From contig PGXL01000014.1 in assembly GCA_002839095.1 (NCBI GenBank), forward strand, positions 1 through 44,503: 44,503 bases of DNA. The letters run 5' to 3'. A program made the position numbers and the translations under genes. Positions 25,902 through 35,214 of the stretch are shown piece after piece (the stretch's first letter is position 1; each line of letters starts with the position of its first letter). The notes under the pieces are model-generated. The model was not told the origin of the DNA, did no database searches, and saw only the letters and a program-made list of their open reading frames with translations. The DNA comes from Tenericutes bacterium HGW-Tenericutes-2 (GTDB taxonomy: Bacteria > Bacillota_I > Bacilli_A > Acholeplasmatales > Acholeplasmataceae).

Positions 25902-26768
25902 TTATACATTTTTGATATCTCTAAACAGTTGATATATCTTATATAACTGAAAATCATTAAACACCGTCTTTTTAGTCTTCAAATGCTCCATAAATTCATC
26001 TTTAGTATAAATTGAAGATATCGTTCTTGAGATGTTTTCCTCTCCCATTAACATTTCTGGAGAAAAGATCAATGCATTCTCAAACTCTACATCAAACACT
26101 TCATTCAGCAGGTTAATTTTCTTTTGATTTTGAGCAATTGGGCTATTTGCTATATTCTGGCGAATCCATTTTTCATACCTTCTAACTCGCTCCATCTTAT
26201 GCATATTAAATAGGTTGTAATCAGTTGTTTTTTCTAGCTTTAATTCTTCTAATTGCTTAGGACTTGCTCTCACAATAACATCGAGACTGAGATTCATGCA
26301 TTCGATGGCATAAATTCCAGTTGTGTGAAATAATAGAAGATCTACCGTTTTTATAGAACTCAGTTTTTCTTTATTAGGAATTTTATATTGATGCAGCAAA
26401 TAATATCTTTTGCCGATTGTATCTCTAATCGCGTTAAACACAGAAATCTCAAAATTAAGTTCTCGTTCAAGAATATCCTTATTAAATGGTCTTTCAGTCT
26501 CCTTATAATATGGCGTTTCCAAATATTCGCTTTTTAGTTTATGCATGCGCATCTTTTTAATAATCCAATTTGTTAATAGGTAAATGAGAAAAGCTATTGC
26601 TAGGGCAATAACTAAAATCAGTAAAATCCTACCATACTCAATAATAAACAAAACCAAAAGCATGCCGATAAATGCTACCCCAGCTAACAAGAACTCAACC
26701 ATCATCTGTTCAGGTGTTAAATGGTGATAACGAAAACGTCTATGGCTATAAAACCTTCTTCTTCCCAT
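25902..26768 (-). CDS. Membrane-anchored NERD-like domain protein
   Basis: The 288-residue protein has a basic N-terminus (MGRRRFYSHRRFRYHH) and two membrane helices (about 24-46 and 48-68). From about 100 it resembles the NERD nuclease-related fold: LEREL ... VFNAIRD ... YYLLHQYKIP ... KTVDLLLFHTTGIYAIECMN. NERD enzymes keep D and E-x-K; here D and E are present but the lysine position is methionine (IECMN), so nuclease activity is doubtful. AGGGGTGGG precedes the ATG. It is the last gene of the Ndk-cupin-QueG operon, 40 bp behind the QueG gene. Confidence 0.6.
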   Translation of the reverse strand: MGRRRFYSHRRFRYHHLTPEQMMVEFLLAGVAFIGMLLVLFIIEYGRILLILVIALAIAFLIYLLTNWIIKKMRMHKLKSEYLETPYYKETERPFNKDILERELNFEISVFNAIRDTIGKRYYLLHQYKIPNKEKLSSIKTVDLLLFHTTGIYAIECMNLSLDVIVRASPKQLEELKLEKTTDYNLFNMHKMERVRRYEKWIRQNIANSPIAQNQKKINLLNEVFDVEFENALIFSPEMLMGEENISRTISSIYTKDEFMEHLKTKKTVFNDFQLYKIYQLFRDIKNV

Positions 26769-26808
26769 ACTTTCCCACCCCTGGTAATCTATATACCTTA
26801 ATTATATA

Positions 26809-27738
26809 TCATTTTTGTTTTAATTTATCCAATATTTTAATGGCTGTTTCCTGATACCAAGGCATTTGATGTTTCAAAATAGATAATTCTATTAAGTCAT
26901 TAAAATCCGAGTTCTTTTGCTTTTGTAAAATGGTAAGAGCATTGCGCATTAAAATCGTTTTTCCCTTCCACAAGTAAGACATATCGCTATACTTTTCCTT
27001 AAATATTTTTTCTGAATCTGTAAATAAGTCAACTATTGAAACCATTTCTTTACCAGATAGTTCAAATTCTGAGTGGACCTTCTTTCCTTTTTTAATATTC
27101 TTAGGACAAACCATCTGACAAATATCACAACCAAATAATGAATAATTCGATTCTATTTCATCGTCTGATAACACTTTTTTGGTTTGATTATAGTGACTCA
27201 TGCACTTATCCACATGAAAGCCACCTTCATATAATGCACCTGGTGGACATGCGTCAATACATTTTCTACATGTTCCGCAATCATCAGTAATCTCTAGAAC
27301 ATATTCGTTATCTAGAGAAACATCGATGAATACAATACCTAAAAACATATAGGTCCCTAAATCTTTATTGATAATTAGTTGATTTTTACCGAAATACCCA
27401 ACTCCAGCTAATGTAGCAGCTAATCTTTCATTGTGTGGATGATTATCAACACCTAATTGATATGCATAGGGTAATTGTTTCATGACATCATCAATTCTTT
27501 TCTTTAATACTTGATGATAATCACTTCCAAAAGTATAAAAAGACGGAACTAAATGTGTTTTTGTATGCTTAAAAAAACGCATAGGATAAGCAAGTCCTAC
27601 GACGACCATCGTTTGATAATCGACATGTGGGACATTCTTACCCATTCTCTGCGCTTCTTCTAAGTATCTTTTGGTGTGAATGATGCCGCAAACATCAAAC
27701 TGCGACTCAAATAATTGCTTTAACTCGGTATTAGTCAA
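26809..27738 (-). CDS. queG: Epoxyqueuosine reductase-like protein (QueG), short form
   Basis: The 309-residue protein has GYFGKNQLIINKDLGTYMFLG, the cobalamin-domain segment of QueG, and a ferredoxin domain with eight cysteines: CGTCRKCIDACPP, one cysteine in VDKC, and FGCDICQMVCPKN, enough for two 4Fe-4S clusters. QueG reduces epoxyqueuosine to queuosine in tRNA. The C-terminus holds only one HEAT-like repeat, shorter than in typical QueG (about 380 residues). I start at TTG 27738, seven bases after AAGGAAG; an earlier in-frame TTG at 27759 has only a close AAGG. The rest of the queuosine pathway is not in the window. Confidence 0.85.
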   Translation of the reverse strand: MTNTELKQLFESQFDVCGIIHTKRYLEEAQRMGKNVPHVDYQTMVVVGLAYPMRFFKHTKTHLVPSFYTFGSDYHQVLKKRIDDVMKQLPYAYQLGVDNHPHNERLAATLAGVGYFGKNQLIINKDLGTYMFLGIVFIDVSLDNEYVLEITDDCGTCRKCIDACPPGALYEGGFHVDKCMSHYNQTKKVLSDDEIESNYSLFGCDICQMVCPKNIKKGKKVHSEFELSGKEMVSIVDLFTDSEKIFKEKYSDMSYLWKGKTILMRNALTILQKQKNSDFNDLIELSILKHQMPWYQETAIKILDKLKQK

Positions 27739-27762
27739 AAAAACACTTCCTTTAATCAAACC

Positions 27763-28110
27763 TTAATATTTATGGCCTTCTTTTGGAACGATGCAAATAA
27801 ACTTGAAGGTCTTATGACCTGTATTTCTAAATTGATGCAAAGTATTTCCAGGAACAAAGGCGTAATTACCGACAGTAACTGGTGTCACAACACCAGCTAT
27901 TTCTAGCACTCCTTCACCCTCAAGAAAGTAATTAATGTGTGGCCAAGGATGTTGATGCTTCGGTGAAAATCCGTCCTTTTTTAGTTCAACAACTCTCATG
28001 ACGTGATCATTCCATCCTTCATTTTCTGAAACAAGAATCTTCATGCTTGCTTCATGAACTAAAGGACCAGTGAATTCAATATTTTTTAAATTTTTAACAT
28101 TTCCTATCAT
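27763..28110 (-). CDS. Cupin domain protein
   Basis: A 115-residue single-domain cupin. Motif 1 HQHPWPHINYFLEGEG supplies two or three histidines and a glutamate for a metal; motif 2 PGNTLHQFRNTG supplies a histidine. Such small cupins bind ligands, isomerise or oxygenate small molecules; nothing points to one. It lies 8 bp after the Ndk-like gene and 24 bp before the QueG gene, so it is in the middle of the operon. The ribosome binding site is weak (TAGGTAAG). Confidence 0.85.
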   Translation of the reverse strand: MIGNVKNLKNIEFTGPLVHEASMKILVSENEGWNDHVMRVVELKKDGFSPKHQHPWPHINYFLEGEGVLEIAGVVTPVTVGNYAFVPGNTLHQFRNTGHKTFKFICIVPKEGHKY

Positions 28111-28118
28111 ATTCTTAC

Positions 28119-28574
28119 CTATTTGTGTTCAAACCAAAGTTTGAGCTCCCTTTCAACACTTTCTTTTGAATCTGATGCGTGAATTAAATTATTAACCATT
28201 CTTTTTTCGCTGACTGCTTGATCAATAGAATCTAAACCAAATCGTCCTCTAATTGATAAAGGTAACGCCTTAGAAGGATCGGTTGCTCCAATTAATTCGC
28301 GAACTTCATGAATCACATCATTTGAATCCTTTGATATTTCAAAAGCCAAAACCTTTTTACCTAAAAATGCTCTTAATACTCCATCTTTAAAGTAATCTTT
28401 GTTAACTGCTTTAATAACTTCCTCATAATGACTTAATATAAGCTTTTCATCAACAATAACTTCCATACTTCTTTCAATATGATATTCATGATCTAAAAAG
28501 AATTGAATCAATTCATTTTCAAGATGTCTTTCGATTGTGTCTGGTTTAAACATAATAAAGGTTGATTGTTTCAT
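28119..28574 (-). CDS. Nucleoside diphosphate kinase-like protein, divergent
   Basis: The 151-residue protein follows the Ndk plan: TFIMFKPD near the N-terminus (lysine for phosphate), LIGATDPSKALPLSIRGRFG, and NNLIHASDS with the catalytic histidine. Ndk interconverts nucleoside di- and triphosphates. Departures are RGRF for RGDF, HAS for HGS, and an insertion before the histidine (GLDSIDQAVSEKRMV). The activity-bearing residues appear present. I start at ATG 28574, six bases after GGAG; an ATG four codons earlier overlaps the site. First gene of a four-gene operon. Confidence 0.8.
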   Translation of the reverse strand: MKQSTFIMFKPDTIERHLENELIQFFLDHEYHIERSMEVIVDEKLILSHYEEVIKAVNKDYFKDGVLRAFLGKKVLAFEISKDSNDVIHEVRELIGATDPSKALPLSIRGRFGLDSIDQAVSEKRMVNNLIHASDSKESVERELKLWFEHK

Positions 28575-28738
28575 AATAGTCTCCATTTTTTTATTCTATG
28601 GTTCTATTATATCTTAATTCTTCTTCGTTTTTTGAGTTTTCGATTTAGATATTGCTGCTATCTTGATCAATTGGAATGAATATGGTTTCATTTTTAATTT
28701 GAATATCATATAATGATTAGGTGACTAGGAGAATTGAC

Positions 28739-29653
28739 ATGAATAAAAACTTAGCAAGAATCATTTTAATAACTGCAGGATTCATTTGGGGATTTGGATT
28801 TATTGCCAATAAATACATTTTAGATAACGGGTGGAGCTATTCACAGCTCTTGTTTGTTCGTTTTATAGTTGCTAGTATTTCTATTTTTATCATTTTTAAC
28901 AAAAAAATTCGACAGACAGATAAAGAGACTATAAAGGCTGGTTTATTTTTAGGTATATTTTTGTTTCTAGGATATTTCTTTCAAACCTGGGGCTTAGCGC
29001 ATACAACAGCATCCAATAATGCACTCATTACCGCTGCATATATATTTATGATGCCAATCATCATCTTTATCTTTGATAAAAAAAGAGTTGGAAATCAAAC
29101 AATTTTAGCTGGCATCATCGTGATGTTAGGTATATCTTTAATCTCAGTTGATTTTAATGAATTAACTGTAGCCAGTGGCGATATCTTAACCTTTATAGGA
29201 GCATTTTTCTATGCATTCCATATCTTTTTTCTAGGCAAGAAAGCGAAACAAAAGGACCCTTATGTCCTCATGGCATTCCAACTACTTATCTTTACTTTCT
29301 TTGCTACAATCAATATGCTATTTTCTGGTGGTTTACCTAAGGATGTTTTATCATCTGACTTAAATATTAGTGTTTTAGCTGCCGCAGTTGGTATTGGGTT
29401 TTTAGGAAGCTTTGTAGGCTTTGTTTTACAAAGTGTTGGACAGAAATATGCAAATGAAGCTGAAGCTGCAATTCTAATTTCAACTGAAAGTCTATTTGGT
29501 CCGGTGCTAGCAATTCTTTTTTATAATGATCCCTTCAATCTATTTATATTATTTGGAATCATCTTCGTTTTCCTAGGGATTATTCTAAGTGAGACAGACT
29601 TAAAGAAAATGAAATCAAAGAGAAAAAAATTAGAGCTCAATCAAGAAAAATAA
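28739..29653 (+). CDS. DMT superfamily (EamA) transporter
   Basis: A 304-residue protein with ten predicted membrane helices in two EamA repeats: GFIWGFGFIANKYILD ... TASNNALITAAYIFMMPI in the first, SGDILTFIGAFFYAFHIFFLGKKAK and EAEAAILISTESLFGPVLAILF in the second. Members export or import small metabolites such as amino acids or nucleosides. The C-terminus is basic (KKMKSKRKK). Start ATG 28739, seven bases after AGGAG; an in-frame GTG at 28721 precedes that site. A TATAAT at 28709 may be its -10. Confidence 0.86.
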   Translation: MNKNLARIILITAGFIWGFGFIANKYILDNGWSYSQLLFVRFIVASISIFIIFNKKIRQTDKETIKAGLFLGIFLFLGYFFQTWGLAHTTASNNALITAAYIFMMPIIIFIFDKKRVGNQTILAGIIVMLGISLISVDFNELTVASGDILTFIGAFFYAFHIFFLGKKAKQKDPYVLMAFQLLIFTFFATINMLFSGGLPKDVLSSDLNISVLAAAVGIGFLGSFVGFVLQSVGQKYANEAEAAILISTESLFGPVLAILFYNDPFNLFILFGIIFVFLGIILSETDLKKMKSKRKKLELNQEK

Positions 29654-29680
29654 CGGTCAAATCGACCGTTATATTTTTTT
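29651..29680 (+). terminator. Terminator between DMT and mscS genes
   Basis: TAACGGTC and GACCGTTA (29651-29658, 29664-29671) form an 8-bp stem followed by T-runs; on the minus strand TTATTTTT also follows, so it may work both ways. Confidence 0.85.
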
Positions 29681-29696
29681 TATGTCTTCCTCATTT

Positions 29697-30641
29697 TTAG
29701 GATTTCTTTTCCTCATCATCTTGATGAATAACAAGTTGTGGAAATGGGATCATAATGTTATTTTTCTCGAACAATAAAATCATTTCTCTATTCAATGCTC
29801 TTCTAACTCTATTCTTATATAACTCGTCAGTTTTCGCACTTACTCTAATGACAATTGATGAATCAGCAAGTGAGTCTAATCCATCATAAAAGGGTCCTTC
29901 TTGAATTTCTGGAATGTTATTTTTTATTGAGTCAAGATTATCTATTATCACCTTTTCAATCTTTTTAAGATCTGAACCGTATTCTATAGATATCATACAC
30001 ATCGCAACAGATGGGTTGATCGAAGTATTAATCGCTCCTCTAACATCCGAATTATTGATGATTAATACATCTCCATTCAAATCCTCTACCTTGGTAATTC
30101 TAATGCCTATTTCTTTAACAACACCACGGTGGCTTCCAATTTGGATGATATCACCAACTACAAACTGCTTTTCAAATATAATGAACAATCCAGCAAATAT
30201 ATCCTCAATCAGTGATTGTGCGCCAAAACTTAAAGCTAGTCCTAAAATACCAGCACCTGCTAACAAGGTAGGTGTCTGAACTCCCCATGCTGATAGAATT
30301 AGAAATGCAGCAATGATAAAGCTTAAATATCTCACAATTGAACCAAACAATTTTCCAAGAGTAATACTTCGATTCTTTTTGTTGGTTGTTAATATGATTA
30401 AAAACTGAAATACCTTGTTTAAAACCCAGATAAAAATAATGATTGCTATACTCTCTAAGATGGTCACATAGTGATTGGTTATAAAGTTAATAATATTAAA
30501 GAACTTACCAATTGAATTTTCAATTATAAGAGCGAAGGTTGTGCCTGGAAAAATAACACTGGCTAAACTTCCTACAAGAATAAACACAATAACAGTAATT
30601 CCAACAATAAATAATTTAGTTTTTTCACTCACTTTAATCAT
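29697..30641 (-). CDS. mscS: Small-conductance mechanosensitive channel, MscS family
   Basis: The 314-residue protein has three or four membrane helices, then AGAGILGLALSFGAQSLIEDIFAGLFIIFEKQFVVGD, the pore helix and following beta domain of MscS, and the C-terminal cytoplasmic domain. The Ala/Gly pore pattern is intact. It opens under membrane tension and relieves osmotic stress. GGAGGAGTT directly follows the stop of the upstream surface-protein gene, 11 bp away, so the two are co-transcribed. Confidence 0.88.
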   Translation of the reverse strand: MIKVSEKTKLFIVGITVIVFILVGSLASVIFPGTTFALIIENSIGKFFNIINFITNHYVTILESIAIIIFIWVLNKVFQFLIILTTNKKNRSITLGKLFGSIVRYLSFIIAAFLILSAWGVQTPTLLAGAGILGLALSFGAQSLIEDIFAGLFIIFEKQFVVGDIIQIGSHRGVVKEIGIRITKVEDLNGDVLIINNSDVRGAINTSINPSVAMCMISIEYGSDLKKIEKVIIDNLDSIKNNIPEIQEGPFYDGLDSLADSSIVIRVSAKTDELYKNRVRRALNREMILLFEKNNIMIPFPQLVIHQDDEEKKS

Positions 30642-30652
30642 AATAACTCCTC

Positions 30653-31972
30653 CTAAGGTTTAATTGTTTGATCATACAAAACATGATAAATCAAATATGA
30701 AGTTCCGTTATAAACTCTGATCACAATTTGATAGCTTGATAAATTGGGGATATTAAAGCTGAAATTCTGATACTTTCCATTTACATCAGGTATAAATCCA
30801 TAGCTCATTCCTTCTACATACATTGGGTATTCTCCTGAAGTATCATAAATAACATAACTCACATTTTGAAAATAATGATTTGGATCATTTAAATATACAT
30901 CAACATGATATAGATCTATATCTTTATTGATATCAAAATCGATTTGATAATCCCCTAATGTCTCTACTTCTTCTTCAATTAGGATTATGGATTCATTTCT
31001 CAGTGTAATTGGATTTTGATATGTTGCAGTAACAATTACTTTGTAAATGCTATTTTTCCTTAGCTTATCAAATACAATTTGAGAGTTTGTTGTGTGCATC
31101 ACATCATCATTTCTTAAATACTCAATTACAATAGATTTCACTTTTTGCTTACCAAAATATAGATCAAACATATAGGTAACTTGCTCATCATTCATGCTAT
31201 CAGGATAAAATGAGTATTCAATCAAGTTTTGATCAACATGCTCAAGGTAAATTGATGATTCTAACTTATACGGTACTGCAAAGTATAACTCATCTAAAAT
31301 AACTGTTCCACCTGTCAACAACTCAGCCTCTAAGTAAAGATGAACCTTAACATTATAGGTAGGAACATCCATAATATCGATGATATATCTACTTTGGGGA
31401 ATTATAACATCATCATATATAGGGCTCATCATTTCATCAATGAATGCATAATATAGATATATATCTCCATAAATATTTTCTTCGTCTTTAACTAAAACCT
31501 CAATTTGATAATGATGATTCCATTCAAAGGATTCAATAAGTCTATTTGATATGATTGCTCCACCAGAGCGTTCTTCAGTTTTTATTGTTTGTTCATCTAG
31601 TCTTTCATTGCCAAAACCCTTTGATCCATAAACTGTTAGTTTATACATAGTGTTTGGATCTAATCCTTCAAAGATTCCGACATTCGTTCCAAGTTCAAGA
31701 GATCTTGATATATTCACAAACTGATTGGATAAAACAATTGTTAAAGTATTTAAATCTAATGCTTGATCCTGATCAGTTATTTCAACTTGATAAATGATTT
31801 CAGTTTGAAAAACTTTTAGGTTGACTATCGATGCTTTTGGACTTGATGGAATGAACACTATTGTAGCAATCACAGCTACAGTTGCCATAACAAAAGAGGA
31901 CATCCACGTTTTTAGGATCTCCAATCTTGATTTTATTTTTTTCTGTTCGGATAGCTTTTCCTTATTTGGCAT
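30653..31972 (-). CDS. Surface protein with fibronectin III-like repeats
   Basis: The 439-residue protein has a charged cytoplasmic N-terminus (NKEKLSEQKKIKSRLEIL), one membrane helix (about 24-43), and about four beta-sandwich repeats, marked by phrases such as LDPNTMYKLTVYGSKG and LRKNSIYKVIVTATYQ, typical of fibronectin III domains. No enzyme motif is seen. It is probably anchored with the repeats outside. It shares an operon with mscS. Homology of the repeats is judged by eye. Confidence 0.65.
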   Translation of the reverse strand: MPNKEKLSEQKKIKSRLEILKTWMSSFVMATVAVIATIVFIPSSPKASIVNLKVFQTEIIYQVEITDQDQALDLNTLTIVLSNQFVNISRSLELGTNVGIFEGLDPNTMYKLTVYGSKGFGNERLDEQTIKTEERSGGAIISNRLIESFEWNHHYQIEVLVKDEENIYGDIYLYYAFIDEMMSPIYDDVIIPQSRYIIDIMDVPTYNVKVHLYLEAELLTGGTVILDELYFAVPYKLESSIYLEHVDQNLIEYSFYPDSMNDEQVTYMFDLYFGKQKVKSIVIEYLRNDDVMHTTNSQIVFDKLRKNSIYKVIVTATYQNPITLRNESIILIEEEVETLGDYQIDFDINKDIDLYHVDVYLNDPNHYFQNVSYVIYDTSGEYPMYVEGMSYGFIPDVNGKYQNFSFNIPNLSSYQIVIRVYNGTSYLIYHVLYDQTIKP

Positions 31973-32077
31973 TTATACACCCATAGAAATATAAACCATC
32001 AATGCAATCGTTGCTGCTATTTATATTCATTATAGCGCTTTATTTATTAATATTAACTCTATTTTTAATATTTTTAT

Positions 32078-32106
32078 AAAAAAAACTCCTTCCTATTTGG
32101 AAAGAG
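32078..32106 (-). terminator. Terminator of the GH18 gene
   Basis: On the minus strand CTCTTTCC and GGAAGGAG (with one U-G pair) form an 8-bp stem with a 5-nt loop, followed by eight T. Confidence 0.8.
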
Positions 32107-32117
32107 CTTTATTATCA

Positions 32118-34097
32118 TTACTTATTCAAACCTAAGCGAAGTGCGAGGAGTAATGTACCTGTTGTATCTGTCCCATTTTCCCAAAACATCATTCCACCTA
32201 ATTCATTTTCTAAGATGTAGGCACTCTTATCTGCTATTGATCTTGGGTCATCATAGGAGATAAACTCAGTTCCATCATTTTTAACAATGTAAGGAACTCC
32301 AGCACTTGCATCATAATACCTTGTATAATTACTACTATTTAAATAATTATTAACGATATATGCATAATATACTGAACCATCTCCAGTCCATGTAGACCAT
32401 GTCTGCGTGGATTGATTGAAGCTTCTTAATTGTTTCATTCCATAAAATGCAACACCAACAATGATTTTACTATATGGAATGTTAAAGGTCTCGTTATATA
32501 TTTGAACGCTTTCTTCAATTGAACAGCTTGTCAAGGTTCTTCCTACATTGAATGTCGCATGATGATAAGTCGTATCCTTGAATAAAGCATTTTGGTAATA
32601 GCCATTACTTGATGTCATACCGTAGGTCATCATATTGATATAATCTAGGTATTGCTGGGAATTGATTAAGTCATACATCGGCGGCTGCCACATACCTCCA
32701 GCGATTGCTGCAGTTACAAGATGGTTGGGATTATTTTCCTTTACCTTTGTATAAACAACTCGCATCAATTCAGTAAAGCGTGTTTGCTCTCCAGATTTAG
32801 GAGTTTCCCAATCGATATCTACACCATCAAAACCATAGGTGTTGATCATTTCAACGATGTTATCTGCAAACTTGTTGACTAGTGAAGGACTTGCTGCAAT
32901 TGTAGACCATTTAGATTCTGGTGCTACTGACATGATTACCCAATTTCCGTGCAATCTTGCTCTAGGTATAATATAGGTTTCTACATTGGATAAATATGCA
33001 GTACCATTCAGTGATGCATCCTCAGAAGCGATGATAAATGCAGTATTGATGATATCTAATGTCTCGAAAAACTCGTTAGTTAATATATGATAATTACGGT
33101 AAATATAGCTGGATGCAATTCCAGTGGATAGCTCTTTGTAGCCATCAACTTCAATTTCATATGTTTTTACGCTATTATAATCATCAGATGTGATATTTGC
33201 TGTTAGGGTCACTACAGTATCATGATAAGGTCTTTGATAAATACCTGTCGTGCTTATCGCGTAGGCTTCACTTGTTTCCCACTCGATTTGATACTTACTA
33301 TAACTTGTTGGTAATGTAAGATCAGTTGTTGCTTTAACAGGAATAAATCCATTGATATAAGATTCTAATTCTTCCACTGAATACCCCTCCCAAACTGCTT
33401 GATAGGTGATACTTGTAATTAAATCCTTTGCTTGATATCTTGGAAATGTTTGAACGATGTTTGTTCCATCACTCCATCCAACAAAGATATATTCATTTCG
33501 AATTGGAACAGGAAGTAGCTCACTTTGATTCATTTCTCTACTAAAATCAAATGTAATCAGTTCTTCAGGATAAAATGAAACCTTCAAATCACCTGTAGTG
33601 TATGTGTTTAACTCTTGATCAAATAGTAGAAATAACCTTTCATCCTTATTATTCACATAGCTCTTAAATATATCCTTGGCTTCTTCATCAATTAATTGAT
33701 CGTGAAGAGCTAGAATATAATCATAATCGGGTAAATCTAGGTTAGATACTGATGATTTAGCATAATCCTTTCCTACAACTTCATAGGCTTTATGTGCATC
33801 ATTATAGACAATAAAAACCTTATAAAACCATCTTAGGGAAACATCCTTTGTATCTACTAAGGTAAAGGCAGCACCTGTTGTGTTGTTGAGATCAGTAATG
33901 ATTAACTCATCTTTAGCTTCAACCGTTGTAAAAATATCACTATTCCAACTTCCACCATCAAGCTTAAATGTGACATCGATATCGACATATTCGGTAGGAT
34001 TGGATATTGTTGGTTGACTATCGTCTATAGGTTCAGTGCATCCATAGAGTGTAAATATTAAGATGGCTAACCAGATCATTGGTGCTATTTTTTTCAT
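32118..34097 (-). CDS. GH18 family glycoside hydrolase lipoprotein (chitinase-like)
   Basis: The 659-residue protein starts MKKIAPMIWLAILIFTLYGC, with a lipobox at Cys20. About 45-235 contains a Listeria-Bacteroides type repeat (VTFKLDGGSW ... FVGWSDGTNIVQTFPRYQA), followed by an Ig-like domain (about 240-315). The C-terminal GH18 barrel has DGVDIDWE near 423-430, with the catalytic glutamate, plus MMTYGM and GVAFYGM. GH18 enzymes cut chitin or related N-acetylglucosamine polymers. It is probably displayed on the cell surface. Monocistronic, weak AAAGTGAG site before the ATG. Confidence 0.87.
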   Translation of the reverse strand: MKKIAPMIWLAILIFTLYGCTEPIDDSQPTISNPTEYVDIDVTFKLDGGSWNSDIFTTVEAKDELIITDLNNTTGAAFTLVDTKDVSLRWFYKVFIVYNDAHKAYEVVGKDYAKSSVSNLDLPDYDYILALHDQLIDEEAKDIFKSYVNNKDERLFLLFDQELNTYTTGDLKVSFYPEELITFDFSREMNQSELLPVPIRNEYIFVGWSDGTNIVQTFPRYQAKDLITSITYQAVWEGYSVEELESYINGFIPVKATTDLTLPTSYSKYQIEWETSEAYAISTTGIYQRPYHDTVVTLTANITSDDYNSVKTYEIEVDGYKELSTGIASSYIYRNYHILTNEFFETLDIINTAFIIASEDASLNGTAYLSNVETYIIPRARLHGNWVIMSVAPESKWSTIAASPSLVNKFADNIVEMINTYGFDGVDIDWETPKSGEQTRFTELMRVVYTKVKENNPNHLVTAAIAGGMWQPPMYDLINSQQYLDYINMMTYGMTSSNGYYQNALFKDTTYHHATFNVGRTLTSCSIEESVQIYNETFNIPYSKIIVGVAFYGMKQLRSFNQSTQTWSTWTGDGSVYYAYIVNNYLNSSNYTRYYDASAGVPYIVKNDGTEFISYDDPRSIADKSAYILENELGGMMFWENGTDTTGTLLLALRLGLNK

Positions 34098-34284
34098 AAT
34101 TTCTCACTTTCTTTGCTGTGATTTACCATTAGTATAGTCGAAGACTACGCCATGTGCAAGGTATAGGCTAGATGTTTATTTGTTTATTCTTATTATGTAA
34201 GAAACTTTCATTTTTCATCTAAAACCAATCAAATCATTAATTATCCATTATACTAATAGTAAGCGATACATGCTGAGGTATATA

Positions 34285-35214
34285 ATGATTAGAATTCTTG
34301 ATCCAATGAATCTTGATTTAATTTATGCTTATTATATGAAAAAGACATTGTCAAAAATGACATTTGTTTTGTTAAGTCAACCTGAATTTAAAGCTATAGT
34401 CAATCAAGGCCTTATTGCAGTTGATCAAGAAAAACATCGAATCAACGGTTTTATTCTCAGTCATATAAAAGATGGAAAAAGCTATATAACTATGCTATAT
34501 GGAGAATCTATAGAGGTAAAACAAGCTCTTCTTAAGTTCTATGATTCAATGATGATTAAAGAAAGCATCAAGGAATCTTGGATTCATTTCTTTAATCCAA
34601 TCTCCTTAGCATGGTATCCACTTCAAGATATTGTTCATCCTTGCTATCAAGGAGTACCATTATCAGGAAGTGATTATGATTTATACCTTAAAAATGGTTA
34701 TCATTCTCATAGTATACAAGATACTTATTATCTTGATTTAAATGATTTTGAAATGAAGCTTGAAGTGATAGAGCAAATTGAAAAAAATAAGCTTGATGGA
34801 ATAGAGATTGCCTTATATGATTCTAAAAAGCATACAAAAATAGAAGAGTTTGCAGATGAAATAAAGGCTTCGCATTGGAAAGACGTTATTTTAGAAAACT
34901 TAAGACTTCCTAATCCATTCCCACTTTTGGTTGCTTTAAAAAATAATCAAGTGATTGGATTTACAGGGCCTTTAAGAGTTGAAGAGAGTAAAAGAGGATT
35001 TTTTGCAGGAATTGGTGTACTAGATACTGAACGCGGTAAAAAAATAGGAAAAACCCTGTTTTTCTCGCTTTGTCAAACCTTAAAAGCGATGGGTTCCTCC
35101 TATATGACTTTATATACTGGAAGAGATAATCCAGCAAAATACATATATTTAAGTGCTGGATTTAAGGTTGTTCAAAGTTTTTCAACCATGAAAAAGACCT
35201 ATGAATTATTCTAA
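34285..35214 (+). CDS. GNAT family acetyltransferase
   Basis: A 309-residue protein with a C-terminal GNAT domain: GVLDTERGKKIGKTLFFSLCQTLKAMG is the acetyl-CoA binding motif A, and LYTGRDNPAKYIYLSAGFKVVQSF the following strand and helix. The N-terminal half looks like a second, degenerate GNAT unit. Substrate unknown. I start at ATG 34285, five to six bases after TGAGGT; an ATG five codons earlier has no site. The 3' end overlaps the convergent racemase gene by 9 bp. Confidence 0.8.
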   Translation: MIRILDPMNLDLIYAYYMKKTLSKMTFVLLSQPEFKAIVNQGLIAVDQEKHRINGFILSHIKDGKSYITMLYGESIEVKQALLKFYDSMMIKESIKESWIHFFNPISLAWYPLQDIVHPCYQGVPLSGSDYDLYLKNGYHSHSIQDTYYLDLNDFEMKLEVIEQIEKNKLDGIEIALYDSKKHTKIEEFADEIKASHWKDVILENLRLPNPFPLLVALKNNQVIGFTGPLRVEESKRGFFAGIGVLDTERGKKIGKTLFFSLCQTLKAMGSSYMTLYTGRDNPAKYIYLSAGFKVVQSFSTMKKTYELF

